DNA from: Calditrichota bacterium
GTDB taxonomy: Bacteria > Calditrichota > Calditrichia > Calditrichales > Calditrichaceae
Reading direction: 5' to 3'
NCBI GenBank assembly: GCA_024278755.1
Contig: JAJRSO010000067.1
Coordinates: 1 to 64,000, forward strand
Length of the DNA: 64,000 bases
The position numbers and the translations under genes were made by a program. Positions 17,906 through 28,381 of the stretch are shown piece by piece. Within the stretch, counting starts at the first letter, position 1. Every line of letters starts with the position of its first letter. The notes beneath the pieces are model-generated. The model was not told the origin of the DNA. It did no database searches and saw only the letters and a program-made list of their open reading frames with translations.

Positions 17906-20214
17906 ATGGAAAAGTTATTAAAACGAGTACTCGAGTATCCCAAAACGGTTTTAGTCGTGATTCTGCTGATCTCGGTTGCTTTTACAGCGATCATGAAAAA
18001 GAATACGCGCATGGAAACAAATCTTGATAAGTACATGCCCGAACAACACCCGGCTTTCGTGTATTCCAATCAGGCTGAAGAATGGTTTGATATTAAAGAT
18101 GGCATTATTATCGCCATCGAAAATAAGGATGGTATTTATAATTCCGGAACCTTGCAGAAGGTGAAAGATTTAACCAAAAAGCTGCAAAAAATGAAAGAGA
18201 TCGAAAAGACCGACGTAACCTCGTTGTATACGGCCGACAATATTGTGGGTACCGAAGACGGGATGGATGTAAAAGCCTTTTTTAAACGCGTTCCCAAAGA
18301 TTCCGCTAAATTAGCAGATTTGCGTGAGAAGGTTCGCAGTAACGAAATGGTGTTCGGACGGATTGTTTCCACCGATGAAACGGTTACCGTTATTATCGCC
18401 CGAATCGGAGACGATGTGTTTTCACAGGATTTTTACCATCGTATTTTGGATATTTCCAAAGAATACGAAGGGCCGGAAAAGGTTTATGTTGCCGGAAGGC
18501 CCATTGTGGAAGGAACAATGGCGTATCTTGGGCCGCGCGATATGAAACGGATGGTGCCCATTGTCCTTTTAGTGATTTTGCTGGTTTTATATCTTGTGCT
18601 GCGCAACGTGAAAAGCACGCTGTTTACGTTGTTTGTGGTTGTGTTTAGTACCATCTGGGCTTTTGGTCTTATGGCGGCGGTTAATATTCCCATTTATGCG
18701 GTTTCCACCATGTTGCCGGTGATGCTTATTGCCATCGGTGTGGCCGACGGCATCCATTTATACAGCCACCTGTATATGTTTTTAAAAGAGCATCCCAACG
18801 CTACACGCCAGGAAGCGGTGCATGATATGCTGCATGAGATGTGGCGGCCTGTTGTAATGACATCCGTAACAACGGCAGTCGGCTTTATTTCACTGCTTAC
18901 ATCGCAGGTCTATCCCATTAAGTACTTTGGTATTTTTACGGCATTCGGCGTTATGATGGCCATGGTGTTTTCCCTTGTTTTTATTCCGGCAACGCTTTTG
19001 GTTTTCGGCTTGCCGCATCTAAAAAAGAAAATTAAAACGGAAGAAGACGACGAAGATGATAAAACGGATCATCTGGCCTATCGTTTTGCCGAAGGTGTTT
19101 TAAAATATAAAAACGTGATATACGCCCTTACTTTTATTGTTGTTGTTATCTCAGCTTGGGGAATGGCCAAGGTCTGGATCAATTCCAGCTTTTTGGAAAA
19201 ATTTGAAAAAGACAGCGATATTGTATTAACCGATAGTTTTATTAATTCCCATTTCGGCGGAACAAGCACGCTAAACGTTGTGCTCGAAGGCAAAAGCGGA
19301 GACACCTTTAAGCAACCTGCCGCGCTAGAGGCAATTGTTGAAATGCAGGATGATGTGGTGAAAAAACTACCGGTTGTGGGGAATTCGTTTTCGCTCGGAG
19401 ATTATTTAAAACGTATGAATAAGGTTATGCATGCCGATAGCGAACGCTACGACGCCATTCCGGACAATCAGGATTTGATTGCCCAGTATTTACTGCTGTA
19501 CGAAATGTCCGGAGACCCCGATAATCTGTGGCAGGTGGTAACCGAAGATTATAAGAAGGCCAATGTAACTTTTCAGTTGAAAAGCGATAATTCCAAAGCC
19601 TTAAACAGCGCCATTGCCATTATCGAAGAATATAGGCCTAAATTCGAGCAGGCGGGTATTCAGGTAAACTATGCCGGCTCGGGATATAAAGCATTGGTAT
19701 TTACGGATCTGATTCTGGAAGGCCAGATTACCAGCTTGATTCTGTCACTGCTAATCATTGTCGTTTTATTGTCCTTTATGTTTAAAAAACTATCCATCGG
19801 TTTAATCGGTTCTGTACCTATCGTAATTACGGCGCTTATTGGTTTGGCGTAATGGGGTTACTGAATATCCCGCTAAGCACGACCACCGCTTTGATCTCCA
19901 GTATTGCCATCGGTATCGGTATCGATTATGCGGTGCATTTTATTGAACGGTATAAAATATATGCCGAACAGACAGGGGATAAACTGAAAACCGTACGGCT
20001 GACCATGCACCATTCCGGTCGGGCCATTATCTTTAACGCCATCGTGGTAATTGCCGGCTTTTTAGTGCTGCTTTTTTCCGTGTTCCCTCCGAACCGCTCG
20101 CTGGGCGCTCTGGTTTCACTGAATATGTTTACCAGTTTTGTGGGTACGGTAACGATAATGTTTATTATCCTGTATGCCAGTAATGTTTATTTTAAAAAAA
20201 ATGAAAAGCATTAA
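17906..20214 (+). pseudogene. MMPL/RND-family exporter with a one-base frameshift
   Basis: The first 648 codons give the N-terminal membrane helix, periplasmic domain, helices 2-6 with the IGVADGIHLYSHLY motif, and most of the second half. The frame closes with GCG TAA at 19847-19852. The remainder (IPLSTTTALISSIAIGIGIDYAVHF) continues in the next frame to 20214. Inserting one G, giving GCG GTA ATG, restores a single protein of about 770 residues with the second DYAVH motif. Both proton-relay-like segments are therefore present. Operon partners are a YtfJ-like protein, a LolA-like protein and an outer-membrane barrel, a common set for lipid or hydrophobic compound export. Confidence 0.85.
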
Positions 20215-20334
20215 AATATGAACGCAAAGATAACGGGGTGTCCGGGAGACTTAACTGTCCGTACGAATGCAAATCCTCGTTATCCGCGCTCAAATAGTAC
20301 CTTTGGATAGTGTTTGAAAAAACGGAAGAAATAC

Positions 20335-20880
20335 ATGAATCGCAAAAGATTATATTTTTTAATACTCTTTATACTAAGCGGATATTTACTGTTGCGCGGT
20401 AACGCATTTGCGGATGGATTTTCTGCGCTGACTTTGCGTGGTGAAGACGGAGGAATGTGTGGCGGAAAGGAGTGGAAAAGCAGCTCTTTAAAGAATAAGG
20501 TAAATTTACTGCTGTATGTCGATCCGGATAAGCAATCCTGGGTTAAACCTTTGGTCGCCATGCTGGATTCCATTCATTTTTCGCCGGATTCGCTGGGCAT
20601 TACCTTTGTCTTAAATACCGACGCGACCATCATTCCCGATTTTATTATCCGCAATCGGGTGCGGGAAAAGGCAAAAGCATCATCGGACATCGCCTATGTA
20701 TTAGATCGAACCAAGATGCTTGTGCGAAAATGGAAGCTGAAAGATGATGATATAAATGTTCTGCTCCTCGATGCATCCGGAAATCTTATTCGGGAACACT
20801 ATGGAGCGATGACCAAAGAATTTATCAATCAATTTATCACCCAAATTAATCAGTCAATCAAAAAAGGAGAACCAAAATGA
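20335..20880 (+). CDS. YtfJ-like periplasmic protein with thioredoxin-type fold
   Basis: 181 residues with a signal peptide ending near NAFA. The segments KNKVNLLLYVDPDK, FVLNTDATIIPDFI, YVLDRTKMLVRKWKL and INVLLLDASGNLI follow the pattern of E. coli YtfJ (PF09695), a thioredoxin-like fold; no CxxC pair is present, so redox activity is not expected. It lies between exporter and LolA-like genes and overlaps the latter by ATGA. The ATG at 20335 has GGAAG upstream; a TTG at 20314 is possible. Confidence 0.72.
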   Translation: MNRKRLYFLILFILSGYLLLRGNAFADGFSALTLRGEDGGMCGGKEWKSSSLKNKVNLLLYVDPDKQSWVKPLVAMLDSIHFSPDSLGITFVLNTDATIIPDFIIRNRVREKAKASSDIAYVLDRTKMLVRKWKLKDDDINVLLLDASGNLIREHYGAMTKEFINQFITQINQSIKKGEPK

Positions 20881-21665
20881 CACGCAGACGAAATCAACTC
20901 TTACTAATCGCGTTTGTTTTAACGTCGGTTGTCTTTTCCTACGCTCAGGAAAAAATCACCGGACTTCAGGTCATTCAAAATGTATACGATCGGCCGGAAG
21001 GCAACGATATGCAGTCCGAGCTAACCATGACCTTAATCAATTCCCGCGGCGATCAACGGGTACGGGAAATTAAACAGTTCATTAAAGATATGGGTAAAGT
21101 CGAAAAAAAAATCATGTTTTTTATGGCCCCTGCCGATGTGCGCAATACGTCGTTTATGAACTGGAGTTACACCGAAAAGGGCAGAGATGATGACCAGTGG
21201 ATTTATCTGCCGGCCCTTAAAAAGGTGAAGCGTATTTCCAGTGACAGTAAAAGCGACTATTTTATGGGTTCGGATTTTACCTACGATGATCTGGGTGACC
21301 GCCAGCCAACCGATGATAGACATAAAATTTTGCGGGAAGAAAAACTGAGCGGCGAAGATTGTTACGTGGTGGAAAGCATGCCAAAGGATGAAGATTACAT
21401 GTATTCCAAAACCATTACATGGATTATCAAAGACAAATGGATTGGTTTAAAGAAAGAATTTTATGATGAAGACGGCGATCACCTGAAAACACTGACCGTA
21501 AAAAAGTATGAAAAAATCAAAGGTTACTGGATCATTGAAGCGTCCGAGATGAAAAATGTTCAAAAAAATCATACTACAACCATGAGTTTAAAAAATATAA
21601 AAATCGACAGTGGCATCTCGACTAATAAATTTACCGAACGCATGATGAAACGGGGGATTAAATGA
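20877..21665 (+). CDS. Outer-membrane lipoprotein-sorting protein (LolA-like)
   Basis: 262 residues. Signal peptide MTRRRNQLLLIAFVLTSVVF..AQ, then the LolA-like pattern seen beside MMPL exporters: LTMTLINSRGDQRVREI, WIYLPALKKVKRISSDSKS, FMGSDFTYDDLGDR, and a C-terminal KTLTVKKYEKIKGYWI. It probably binds a lipid or lipoprotein in the periplasm and passes it between the inner-membrane pump and the outer membrane. ATGA overlaps on both sides. Confidence 0.85.
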   Translation: MTRRRNQLLLIAFVLTSVVFSYAQEKITGLQVIQNVYDRPEGNDMQSELTMTLINSRGDQRVREIKQFIKDMGKVEKKIMFFMAPADVRNTSFMNWSYTEKGRDDDQWIYLPALKKVKRISSDSKSDYFMGSDFTYDDLGDRQPTDDRHKILREEKLSGEDCYVVESMPKDEDYMYSKTITWIIKDKWIGLKKEFYDEDGDHLKTLTVKKYEKIKGYWIIEASEMKNVQKNHTTTMSLKNIKIDSGISTNKFTERMMKRGIK

Positions 21666-22999
21666 AAAACATTTTTTTAACTCAGAAAAGGGGAAGAAGA
21701 GCTGTTTCAATAGTCCCCCCCGGCCGACTCCGTCGTCCGCCCCTCTCTAATGGATTGGGGAAGGGATGGGGGGGGGTTAGATTACCCGCCCTTCTTCTTC
21801 TTCTTCTGCTGCTGCTTTTATCAGGGCTGGTTTCGGCACAGGGAATTACTTTTAACGGCTATGCGCGAAACTACACAGGTGTTTTGCTTAACGGCGATCA
21901 CGAGTATTCCATTATTCAGAATACCTTGAATTTAAATCTGGAACACGGCCGCGATATGGTGGCATTTAAAGCCAATCCGTTTATCTACCAGTATCCGAAT
22001 CAGGAATTGCAAATCGGCCTGCGCGAAGCTTATATGGATATTTTCTTCGAATCCGTAGACATTCGCATCGGTAAACAGCAGATAATCTGGGGTAAGGCGG
22101 ACGGCGTATTTATCACCGATATTGTGTCTCCCAAAGATCTAAGTGAGTTTTTACTGCGTGATTTCGACGAAATCCGCATGGGCGTTACCGGCGCAAAATT
22201 CGATTATTATATCAACGATAATACCTTCGAACTGGTCTGGCTGCCGGTGTTTACGCCGACCATGATGCCGGGCAAAGAAACTATCTGGTTCCCTAAAATG
22301 GATTTTCCGGTACAGCCCACAATCAATGATCCGGAAACGGTAAAAGGATCGCTGCAAAACAGCGAAGTGTTTGCCAAATACTCCGCCATGACTTCGCTGA
22401 TCGATTATGAAATCATGGTCGGGTATGCCTGGGACGACGATCCTGCCATGCATATCACCAAAACAATGGATACGCAGGGATTGCATCTGACCGTAAATCC
22501 GCGCTATCATCGTCTGACCATTGCCGGCGGTAGTTTTAGTACAACGCTGGGGCCCGTTGTCCTGCGTGGCGAAGGCGCCTATTATCAGGGAAAGAATTTT
22601 AATACCGCCGATCCGACTGCCAAAGAGGCGCTGGTCGAAAAGGACTACCTGCATTACCTTGTTGGGCTGGATTATTCACTGTGGGAGATCAAACTTAGCG
22701 GCCAGTTTATTCAGCAGGCGATTCTTGATTACAATGACGCTATCGACCAGGATGAATATGAAAATACGGTTACCCTGTTGGCCCGCCGGGATTTTTTGCG
22801 GGAAACGCTGACCCTGGAATTGTTTTCCTATATCGGTCTGAACAATGAAGACGCCTTGATTCGTCCCCGGATTTTATACGATTTGACGGATGGATATGAA
22901 ATCCAGTTTGGCGCCAATATTTTTACCGGCTCTTCCGGTAATTTTGGCCAGTATGATAATAATGACATGGTGTATGCGAAATTCAAATATAGTTTTTAA
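21662..22999 (+). CDS. Outer-membrane barrel protein (DUF1302-like) with repeat in its signal region
   Basis: 445 residues. The mature part begins ITFNGYARNYTGVLL and contains LREAYMDIFFESVDIRIGKQQIIWGKADGVFITDIVSPKD, shown here as DIRIGKQQIIWGKADG, typical of DUF1302-like porins found with LolA-like and MMPL genes. It ends in a strand with terminal Phe (AKFKYSF). The N-terminus is odd: a C/G-rich palindromic insert (about 21713-21778) encodes a Pro/Arg/Gly segment between the first Met and the hydrophobic leucine run. The true start could therefore be internal, but none with a clear ribosome site is visible. Confidence 0.75.
   Translation: MKNIFLTQKRGRRAVSIVPPGRLRRPPLSNGLGKGWGGVRLPALLLLLLLLLLSGLVSAQGITFNGYARNYTGVLLNGDHEYSIIQNTLNLNLEHGRDMVAFKANPFIYQYPNQELQIGLREAYMDIFFESVDIRIGKQQIIWGKADGVFITDIVSPKDLSEFLLRDFDEIRMGVTGAKFDYYINDNTFELVWLPVFTPTMMPGKETIWFPKMDFPVQPTINDPETVKGSLQNSEVFAKYSAMTSLIDYEIMVGYAWDDDPAMHITKTMDTQGLHLTVNPRYHRLTIAGGSFSTTLGPVVLRGEGAYYQGKNFNTADPTAKEALVEKDYLHYLVGLDYSLWEIKLSGQFIQQAILDYNDAIDQDEYENTVTLLARRDFLRETLTLELFSYIGLNNEDALIRPRILYDLTDGYEIQFGANIFTGSSGNFGQYDNNDMVYAKFKYSF
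21713..21778. repeat. C/G-rich palindromic repeat inside a coding sequence
   Basis: A C-run, then gcccctctctaatggattggggaagggatgggggggggtt in segments. It resembles the repeat at 46839-46882 (ccccctcccttgacgcttcaagggaggggg type). It is in frame with the barrel gene and adds about 22 residues. Confidence 0.6.
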
Positions 23000-25130
23000 A
23001 ATTCTGCTGAGCGCGCTTCTGTATGCAGCGCCGCTTTTTGCCGGGGAAAAAGTCGCCGTCGTGTTAAGCGGCGGCGGCGCCCAGGCTATGGCTCATATTG
23101 GTGTGCTGCGGGCCTTCGAAGAAGAACAGATCCCCATCGACTATCTTATCGGCTCCAGCGGCGGTTCGATTATTGGCGGTTTATATGCTGCCGGGGTAAG
23201 CCTGGACGAACTGGAAGAGATGGTTCGGAACGGGACAATAATGAAACTGTTTTTGGGAAGGAAGGAACCCGGCGATCTGCCTGTGTATGAAAGGGCGTTT
23301 CGAAAATCCGGCAGCTTTTCCATTTTCGAGAATAACGGCAGCATCAAAACTTCGCCCGGACTTCTAAATGACAAACTCATCTGGAAAGAATTATTTCTGC
23401 TCACTGCCCCTGCCGAATATCGCGCACATTCCAATTTTGATTCATTGCTCATTCCGTTTCGGGCCATCGGCGCCGATGTGGTAAATCGGAAAGCGGTTGC
23501 CATTGGTTCCGGTTCTCTGTCCGAAGCGCTTCGTATTTCCATGTCCATGCCGCTTATCTATCCGCCGGTAATCAGAGGAAATAAGATGTTTCTCGACGGC
23601 GGGATTTATGCCAAAGTGCCGGTCTTTGCCGCCCAGAACTTAAAGGCCGATGTGATTGTTGCCGTCAATGCCGGCGACCCGACGCCGGCGGCAGACGAGG
23701 TGCATGATGTGTTTGATTTCTTTGACGCCATCAACGCGCTGCTGTTTTCCTACAGCGATTCCATAAATGTTAAGGGTTGGGATTATTACATTAATATTGA
23801 TACGGAAGGCTTTAATGTCTTTGATTTTGCCGGCGGGGAGACGCTGATTACCCGCGGGTATCTGGCCGGTAAAAAAGCGGCGCAGAAAATAGGCGGCAAT
23901 TTAAAGCGCCGGCGGCATATGCAGACCTTTAAAGAAGAGCAAGCCCTGTTCCGGAATGCACTGGACGGCGTGTTGATCGATTCGATTCAATGGATTAATA
24001 AAAAAACCGGAAAACAGACGGCGCCAGAATTTAACCTGGCCCTGCCTTTTGTTTATTCCGCGCATAGAATAAACAGTCTGCTAAATGCGCTGTATGCCAC
24101 GCACAGGTACGAATCCATAACACCGATGCTGGGCGGGAACGACCGGACACTGCGATTTATTGTTCAGAAAAAAGCCCGCTGGAGCGCCACTCCGGAAATA
24201 AAGATAAACAGTGTCAACGGTTTTTTTTTGATGACAAATTTGGAATATCATAATGCGCGCTCTTCCTGTGCAAACCGATTTCAGGGCGGAATCGGCAACC
24301 GCAAGGCCAACTACCGCTATTCTTTTTCACCGGTCCATTTTTGGTATGCCGATAATTCGGCAAGACTAAACTATTTTTGGGAGCTTCGGCAGGCATCCCG
24401 CTATCATGCTTACCGTGTGCAGAAGTTGCCTAATGAAGACATAAAATTTTACAGCAGTGAAATTGAACTGCTGAATCATTTTGTTTTAAGCTGGAATCAG
24501 GAATTGATTATCGCGGCGGGAATGCGCTACCGTTACTGGAAAAATATTAATCAGGATTCCAGTGTTTTATTTATTAAAAAGGATATTCCGATTTTTTATC
24601 CGTTTGTAAAAATAAGTTATCAATATAACCGCCTTAAACGGGTGGCTCCTTTTGTACGGGGGTGGAAAATGGGAGCTCAACTGCTGGCCGGAAATGAAAA
24701 GGAACGGTCGTTTTACAGCTTTGCCTTAAGTGGCAGAATGGGTGTTCAGTTAAGCAAAAAATACCATTTTGGGCTTGACGTATCAATGCAAAATGCCACA
24801 AAAGAAACGCCGTTGGAAGCATTGGCACAAACGCCGCTTCCTGCCGCTTTTACAGAACTGCTTTATTTTGACCGGCTTGCCTACGCGTCGTTTTCGGTTG
24901 TGCCGGCGTTTACCGCTTCATTTTTTCGAAGTGATGTATTTGTTACGGCTCAAGCCATGCACAGCTATCTGCAAAATCGGGTAATAAACCGGAGGGATGG
25001 CTGGTCCTCCGGTTGGGATACTTATATAACCTACAATAGTATTTTAGGGCAACTGCAGCTGGGCTGGTCCATTCAAAAGGATACGAATTATCAGGTGCTC
25101 TCGTGGACAAAAGTACATATTTATCTATAG
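22974..25130 (+). CDS. Patatin-like phospholipase with C-terminal barrel-like domain
   Basis: 718 residues. After a signal peptide the patatin domain shows the oxyanion loop SGGGAQA, the nucleophile motif GSSGG and the catalytic DGG (LDGGIYAKVP). Together these form the Ser-Asp dyad of lipid acyl hydrolases. The last 350 or so residues are rich in alternating aromatic strands, like the BamA/Omp85-type barrel of PlpD-like autotransported patatins, although I do not see a clear POTRA domain boundary. Start at 22974 overlaps the previous gene by 26 bases and gives a good signal peptide. Confidence 0.85.
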   Translation: MRNSNIVFKILLSALLYAAPLFAGEKVAVVLSGGGAQAMAHIGVLRAFEEEQIPIDYLIGSSGGSIIGGLYAAGVSLDELEEMVRNGTIMKLFLGRKEPGDLPVYERAFRKSGSFSIFENNGSIKTSPGLLNDKLIWKELFLLTAPAEYRAHSNFDSLLIPFRAIGADVVNRKAVAIGSGSLSEALRISMSMPLIYPPVIRGNKMFLDGGIYAKVPVFAAQNLKADVIVAVNAGDPTPAADEVHDVFDFFDAINALLFSYSDSINVKGWDYYINIDTEGFNVFDFAGGETLITRGYLAGKKAAQKIGGNLKRRRHMQTFKEEQALFRNALDGVLIDSIQWINKKTGKQTAPEFNLALPFVYSAHRINSLLNALYATHRYESITPMLGGNDRTLRFIVQKKARWSATPEIKINSVNGFFLMTNLEYHNARSSCANRFQGGIGNRKANYRYSFSPVHFWYADNSARLNYFWELRQASRYHAYRVQKLPNEDIKFYSSEIELLNHFVLSWNQELIIAAGMRYRYWKNINQDSSVLFIKKDIPIFYPFVKISYQYNRLKRVAPFVRGWKMGAQLLAGNEKERSFYSFALSGRMGVQLSKKYHFGLDVSMQNATKETPLEALAQTPLPAAFTELLYFDRLAYASFSVVPAFTASFFRSDVFVTAQAMHSYLQNRVINRRDGWSSGWDTYITYNSILGQLQLGWSIQKDTNYQVLSWTKVHIYL

Positions 25131-26503
25131 GGGAAAGACAAAAGGTGTACCGACTACTAATCGTCCTGTTTATTATTTTGGCAATAAATGCGCCGCTTCG
25201 GGCCGCTCAAAGCACAACCGAAATCAATACGGACAGTGTCGCTGTGGTGCATCCGAAGCGCAATGCGTTGCTACAGGCATTGGGAATAGACCTTGGTATC
25301 TGGGCCTTTAACAGTTACGTTGCCCAAAAGGGTTGGGCTAAGATAACGATGAAATCGTTTCGAAGTAATATTGAAAGCGGTTGGGTTTTGGATGACAACA
25401 GTTTTCATGTAAACCAATTCGGACATCCTTTTCAGGGCGCTTTGGTTTATACGGCCGCCCGCGCGCAGGGTTTAACCTTTTGGCAGTCAATTTACTATCC
25501 GGTGTTCTCCAGTTTTATTTGGGAAATGGGCATGGAAACTGAAAAGCCGGCCATTAACGATATGATAACAACACCTTTAAGCGGTATTACCTATGGCGAG
25601 GTGCTGCACCGGATGAGCCTGATAGCGCTGGGCGACCACCCCGGTTTAAAAGAAGAAATTCTGGCTTTTATAATTAATCCCAGCCTTGGAGTTAACCGTC
25701 TATTTCGAAAAAAATCGGATCGTCTTTTTCGGGCCGAGAAAAAAAAGAATTTTAGCGCCGGTTTCTCTGCGGGCGGCGGCGGGTATTTTTTAAAAAACCA
25801 GGACGAATTGCTGCCAAACCAGTTTATTCGTTTTCATCTTTTTTATGGAGAGCCTTTTAATAAAAAGAAACTAAAAAGGCCATTTGATTATTTTTCATTT
25901 ATTGCAATTGTGAATACGGATCGTTCGGAATATGTGGGCGAACTTTTTTCCAGCGGAATCTTAAAACCCCTGCTAATTAAAAAAGGCGTTTCGCATTCTT
26001 ATTTAGTGGGTATCTTTAAAGATTACGATTATATGAACCACGATGAATTTAAAGTGTCCAGTTCGAGTATCGGAACGGGAATTATCCAGAATTTAAGGCT
26101 ATCATCGGCATTTCGTTTATACAATGAAGTCTTTGTAAACGGAATTCTATTTGGCAGCGCAGGCGGCGATTCCATTGATGTGCACGAACGTAATTATCAG
26201 TACGGTCCCGGAGTAAGCGGCAAAGTTATTTTTATTCTTAAATACCGGAATAGCTGGAAGCTTTATACCCGTTTAAAACGATACCTGATTTTTAATGTGG
26301 AAGAGATGCGTATTTCCCGTTATGAAAACATCAATCTGCTCAAAGCCGGGATTCAGGTGCATGTTTGGAACCGGCTTTCTGTTGGCGGGGAATACACGCT
26401 TGTCTCCAGAAAACCGGTGGGTAGTATTTTACCGGAAGTATTGCAAAAACGAGATATTTTCCGTTTTTATGTGGTTTATCATATTGGGAATAATAATTTA
26501 TAA
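25103..26503 (+). CDS. DUF3943 outer-membrane-associated protein, copy 1
   Basis: 466 residues. The DUF3943 core is clear: WVLDDNSFHVNQFGHPFQGALVYTAARAQGL (seen as NQFGHPFQGALVYTAARAQG), SFIWEMGMETEKPAINDMITTPLSG and TYGEVLHRMS. The C-terminal half is strand-rich. A GTG at 25145 gives a shorter N-terminus beginning directly with the signal peptide and is a strong alternative start; the ATG given overlaps the patatin gene. A close paralog follows immediately, so this is a tandem duplication. Function unknown. Confidence 0.85.
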   Translation: MDKSTYLSIGERQKVYRLLIVLFIILAINAPLRAAQSTTEINTDSVAVVHPKRNALLQALGIDLGIWAFNSYVAQKGWAKITMKSFRSNIESGWVLDDNSFHVNQFGHPFQGALVYTAARAQGLTFWQSIYYPVFSSFIWEMGMETEKPAINDMITTPLSGITYGEVLHRMSLIALGDHPGLKEEILAFIINPSLGVNRLFRKKSDRLFRAEKKKNFSAGFSAGGGGYFLKNQDELLPNQFIRFHLFYGEPFNKKKLKRPFDYFSFIAIVNTDRSEYVGELFSSGILKPLLIKKGVSHSYLVGIFKDYDYMNHDEFKVSSSSIGTGIIQNLRLSSAFRLYNEVFVNGILFGSAGGDSIDVHERNYQYGPGVSGKVIFILKYRNSWKLYTRLKRYLIFNVEEMRISRYENINLLKAGIQVHVWNRLSVGGEYTLVSRKPVGSILPEVLQKRDIFRFYVVYHIGNNNL

Positions 26504-26569
26504 TGAACAGGACTAACATTTAAATCGAATGCCTGATGATTTAAAGCAAACGCGGGAGTTTTCATTTTA

Positions 26570-27928
26570 ATGAAATACAAAACAAAATTTGTGCTCATCT
26601 TTTTGATCACGTTGCAATTGCAATCAACATTTGCCAGCGCTCAGGGAAATTTCTCTCGGGACAGCTTAAAATTAAAGCATCCGCATCTGAGCGCATTTGC
26701 TCAGATGGTTGGCGTGAATCTGACCCTATGGGCGCACAACCGTTATATTATGCAGGAACCCTGGGCCCGAATCAGCCTCAATTCTGTAAAAAGAAATTAT
26801 GAACACGGCTGGGTACTGGATGATAATAATTTTAATGTCAACCAGTTTGGCCATCCGCTGCAGGGATCGCTGGTGTACACCGCCGCCCGCGCGCAGGGTT
26901 TATCTCTCTGGCAATCCTCCGTTTATCCCATTCTGTCCAGTTACATGTGGGAAATGGCTATGGAAACGGAATATCCGTCGGTCAATGACATGCTTACCAC
27001 GCCCCTAAGCGGTATCACCTACGGTGAAATTTCCCACCGTTTAAGTCTGCTTATTCTCGGCGACAATCCCGGTTGGGGAAAAGAGCTGGCTTCTTTGATT
27101 GTTAATCCAAGCCTTGGCCTGAATCGTTTATTCCGCGGACGAAGAAGCGGATTTTATAAACCGATAAAAGTGGATAAATTTGCCGCGGGGATTTAGTATG
27201 GCAGCGGCGGTTATTTAATAGATGAACAAAAATGGATGACATCGCGACAATTCTTGCGAGCGCATATTTTTTACGGTAATCCGTTTAAGTCGGCTAAGGT
27301 TGCACAGCCGTTTGATTATTTTTCATTTATTATGATTCTGAATATCGGACGCGAAGGCTACGTGGGCGAAATTTATACGAGCGGAAATTTAAAATCGCTG
27401 CTGGTGAAGCGGCAACCGCACTATTCGTATATGATAGGAATTTTTAAAGATTACGATTTTATGAATCAGGATCAGTTTAAGGTTTCCAGTTCCAGTGTCG
27501 GTCTGGGAGCGGTTCAGAAGTACATCTTCGAATCGGGATTGAGACTGAACAACGAAATCTTAGTATCGGGGATCATTATCGGCAGCGCAGGGAATGTAGA
27601 CCAAACGGGTGTGGAACGGGACTATTATTATGGCCCGGGTCTCAGCGGGAAAATTTTAATAATGCTCACAAAACAACACTGGGGCCGGCTATATCTGCGC
27701 CTGAAACGCTATTTTATTTTAAATATCGAAGATTTCCGAACTTCCCGTTATGAAAATGTGAATCTGATAAAAACCGGCGTGCAGATACCTTTGTGGCAGC
27801 AACTCGCCTTTGGAGCGGAACTGACACTGGCAACGCGAAAATCGGTGGAAGGAGACCCGCCGTACAATTCTCAGAAAAGGGGAATAATTCAGTTTCATCT
27901 TATTTACAATATCAAAAGTTCTTATTAA
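26570..27928 (+). pseudogene. DUF3943 protein, copy 2, interrupted by in-frame TAG
   Basis: The N-terminal 208 residues repeat all DUF3943 motifs of copy 1 (NQFGHPLQGSLVYTAARAQG, WEMAMETEYPSVNDMLTTP). Codon 209 (27194-27196) is TAG, and the same frame continues YGSGGYLIDEQKWM and FLRAHIFYGNPFKS to 27928, colinear with copy 1 (which reads AGGGGYFL at this point). So the gene is full length apart from one stop codon, with an expected length of 452 residues. Either a recent nonsense mutation tolerated because copy 1 is intact, or a sequence error. Confidence 0.85.
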
Positions 27929-27960
27929 AAGTGAAAATCAATAAAAGGAAGGAACTAAAT

Positions 27961-28335
27961 ATGAAAAACAACTGGAATAAACCGATTGCTGTGATTGCCG
28001 CTCTAATGGGTGTGCTTCCCGTGATTACCGGAACCCGGGTTTTGAGCGGTTCATTTGATCCCGGTTATGCCACATTCATTACGCTAATCACTTATAATAT
28101 TTTGATGGGGCTGGTTTCGGTTGCAGCCGGATATTTTATTTGGACAAAAACAAAACAGGCCTTATTATTTTCGGGATTCGTGGCCGGCGGGCATATCCTG
28201 GTTCTGCTTTCTTTGCTTACCGTCTTCAATGATGTTATTGCCACACAGAGTATTAAGGCTATGACTTTTCGTTCGGTTGTCTGGATTGTAATTTTTTTGT
28301 TTGTACGTAAAAGCAAGGTTCCGATGGTTGGCTAA
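27961..28335 (+). CDS. Small four-TM membrane protein
   Basis: 124 residues, four hydrophobic helices, good ribosome site (AAAAGGAAGGAAC) before ATG at 27961. No family recognised. It lies between the DUF3943 pair and the VIT-family transporter and could belong to either unit. Confidence 0.75.
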   Translation: MKNNWNKPIAVIAALMGVLPVITGTRVLSGSFDPGYATFITLITYNILMGLVSVAAGYFIWTKTKQALLFSGFVAGGHILVLLSLLTVFNDVIATQSIKAMTFRSVVWIVIFLFVRKSKVPMVG

Positions 28336-28381
28336 GTAAGAATAGAAGTAAAAATATGGCAAGTAATATAAAAGGGTAAAA

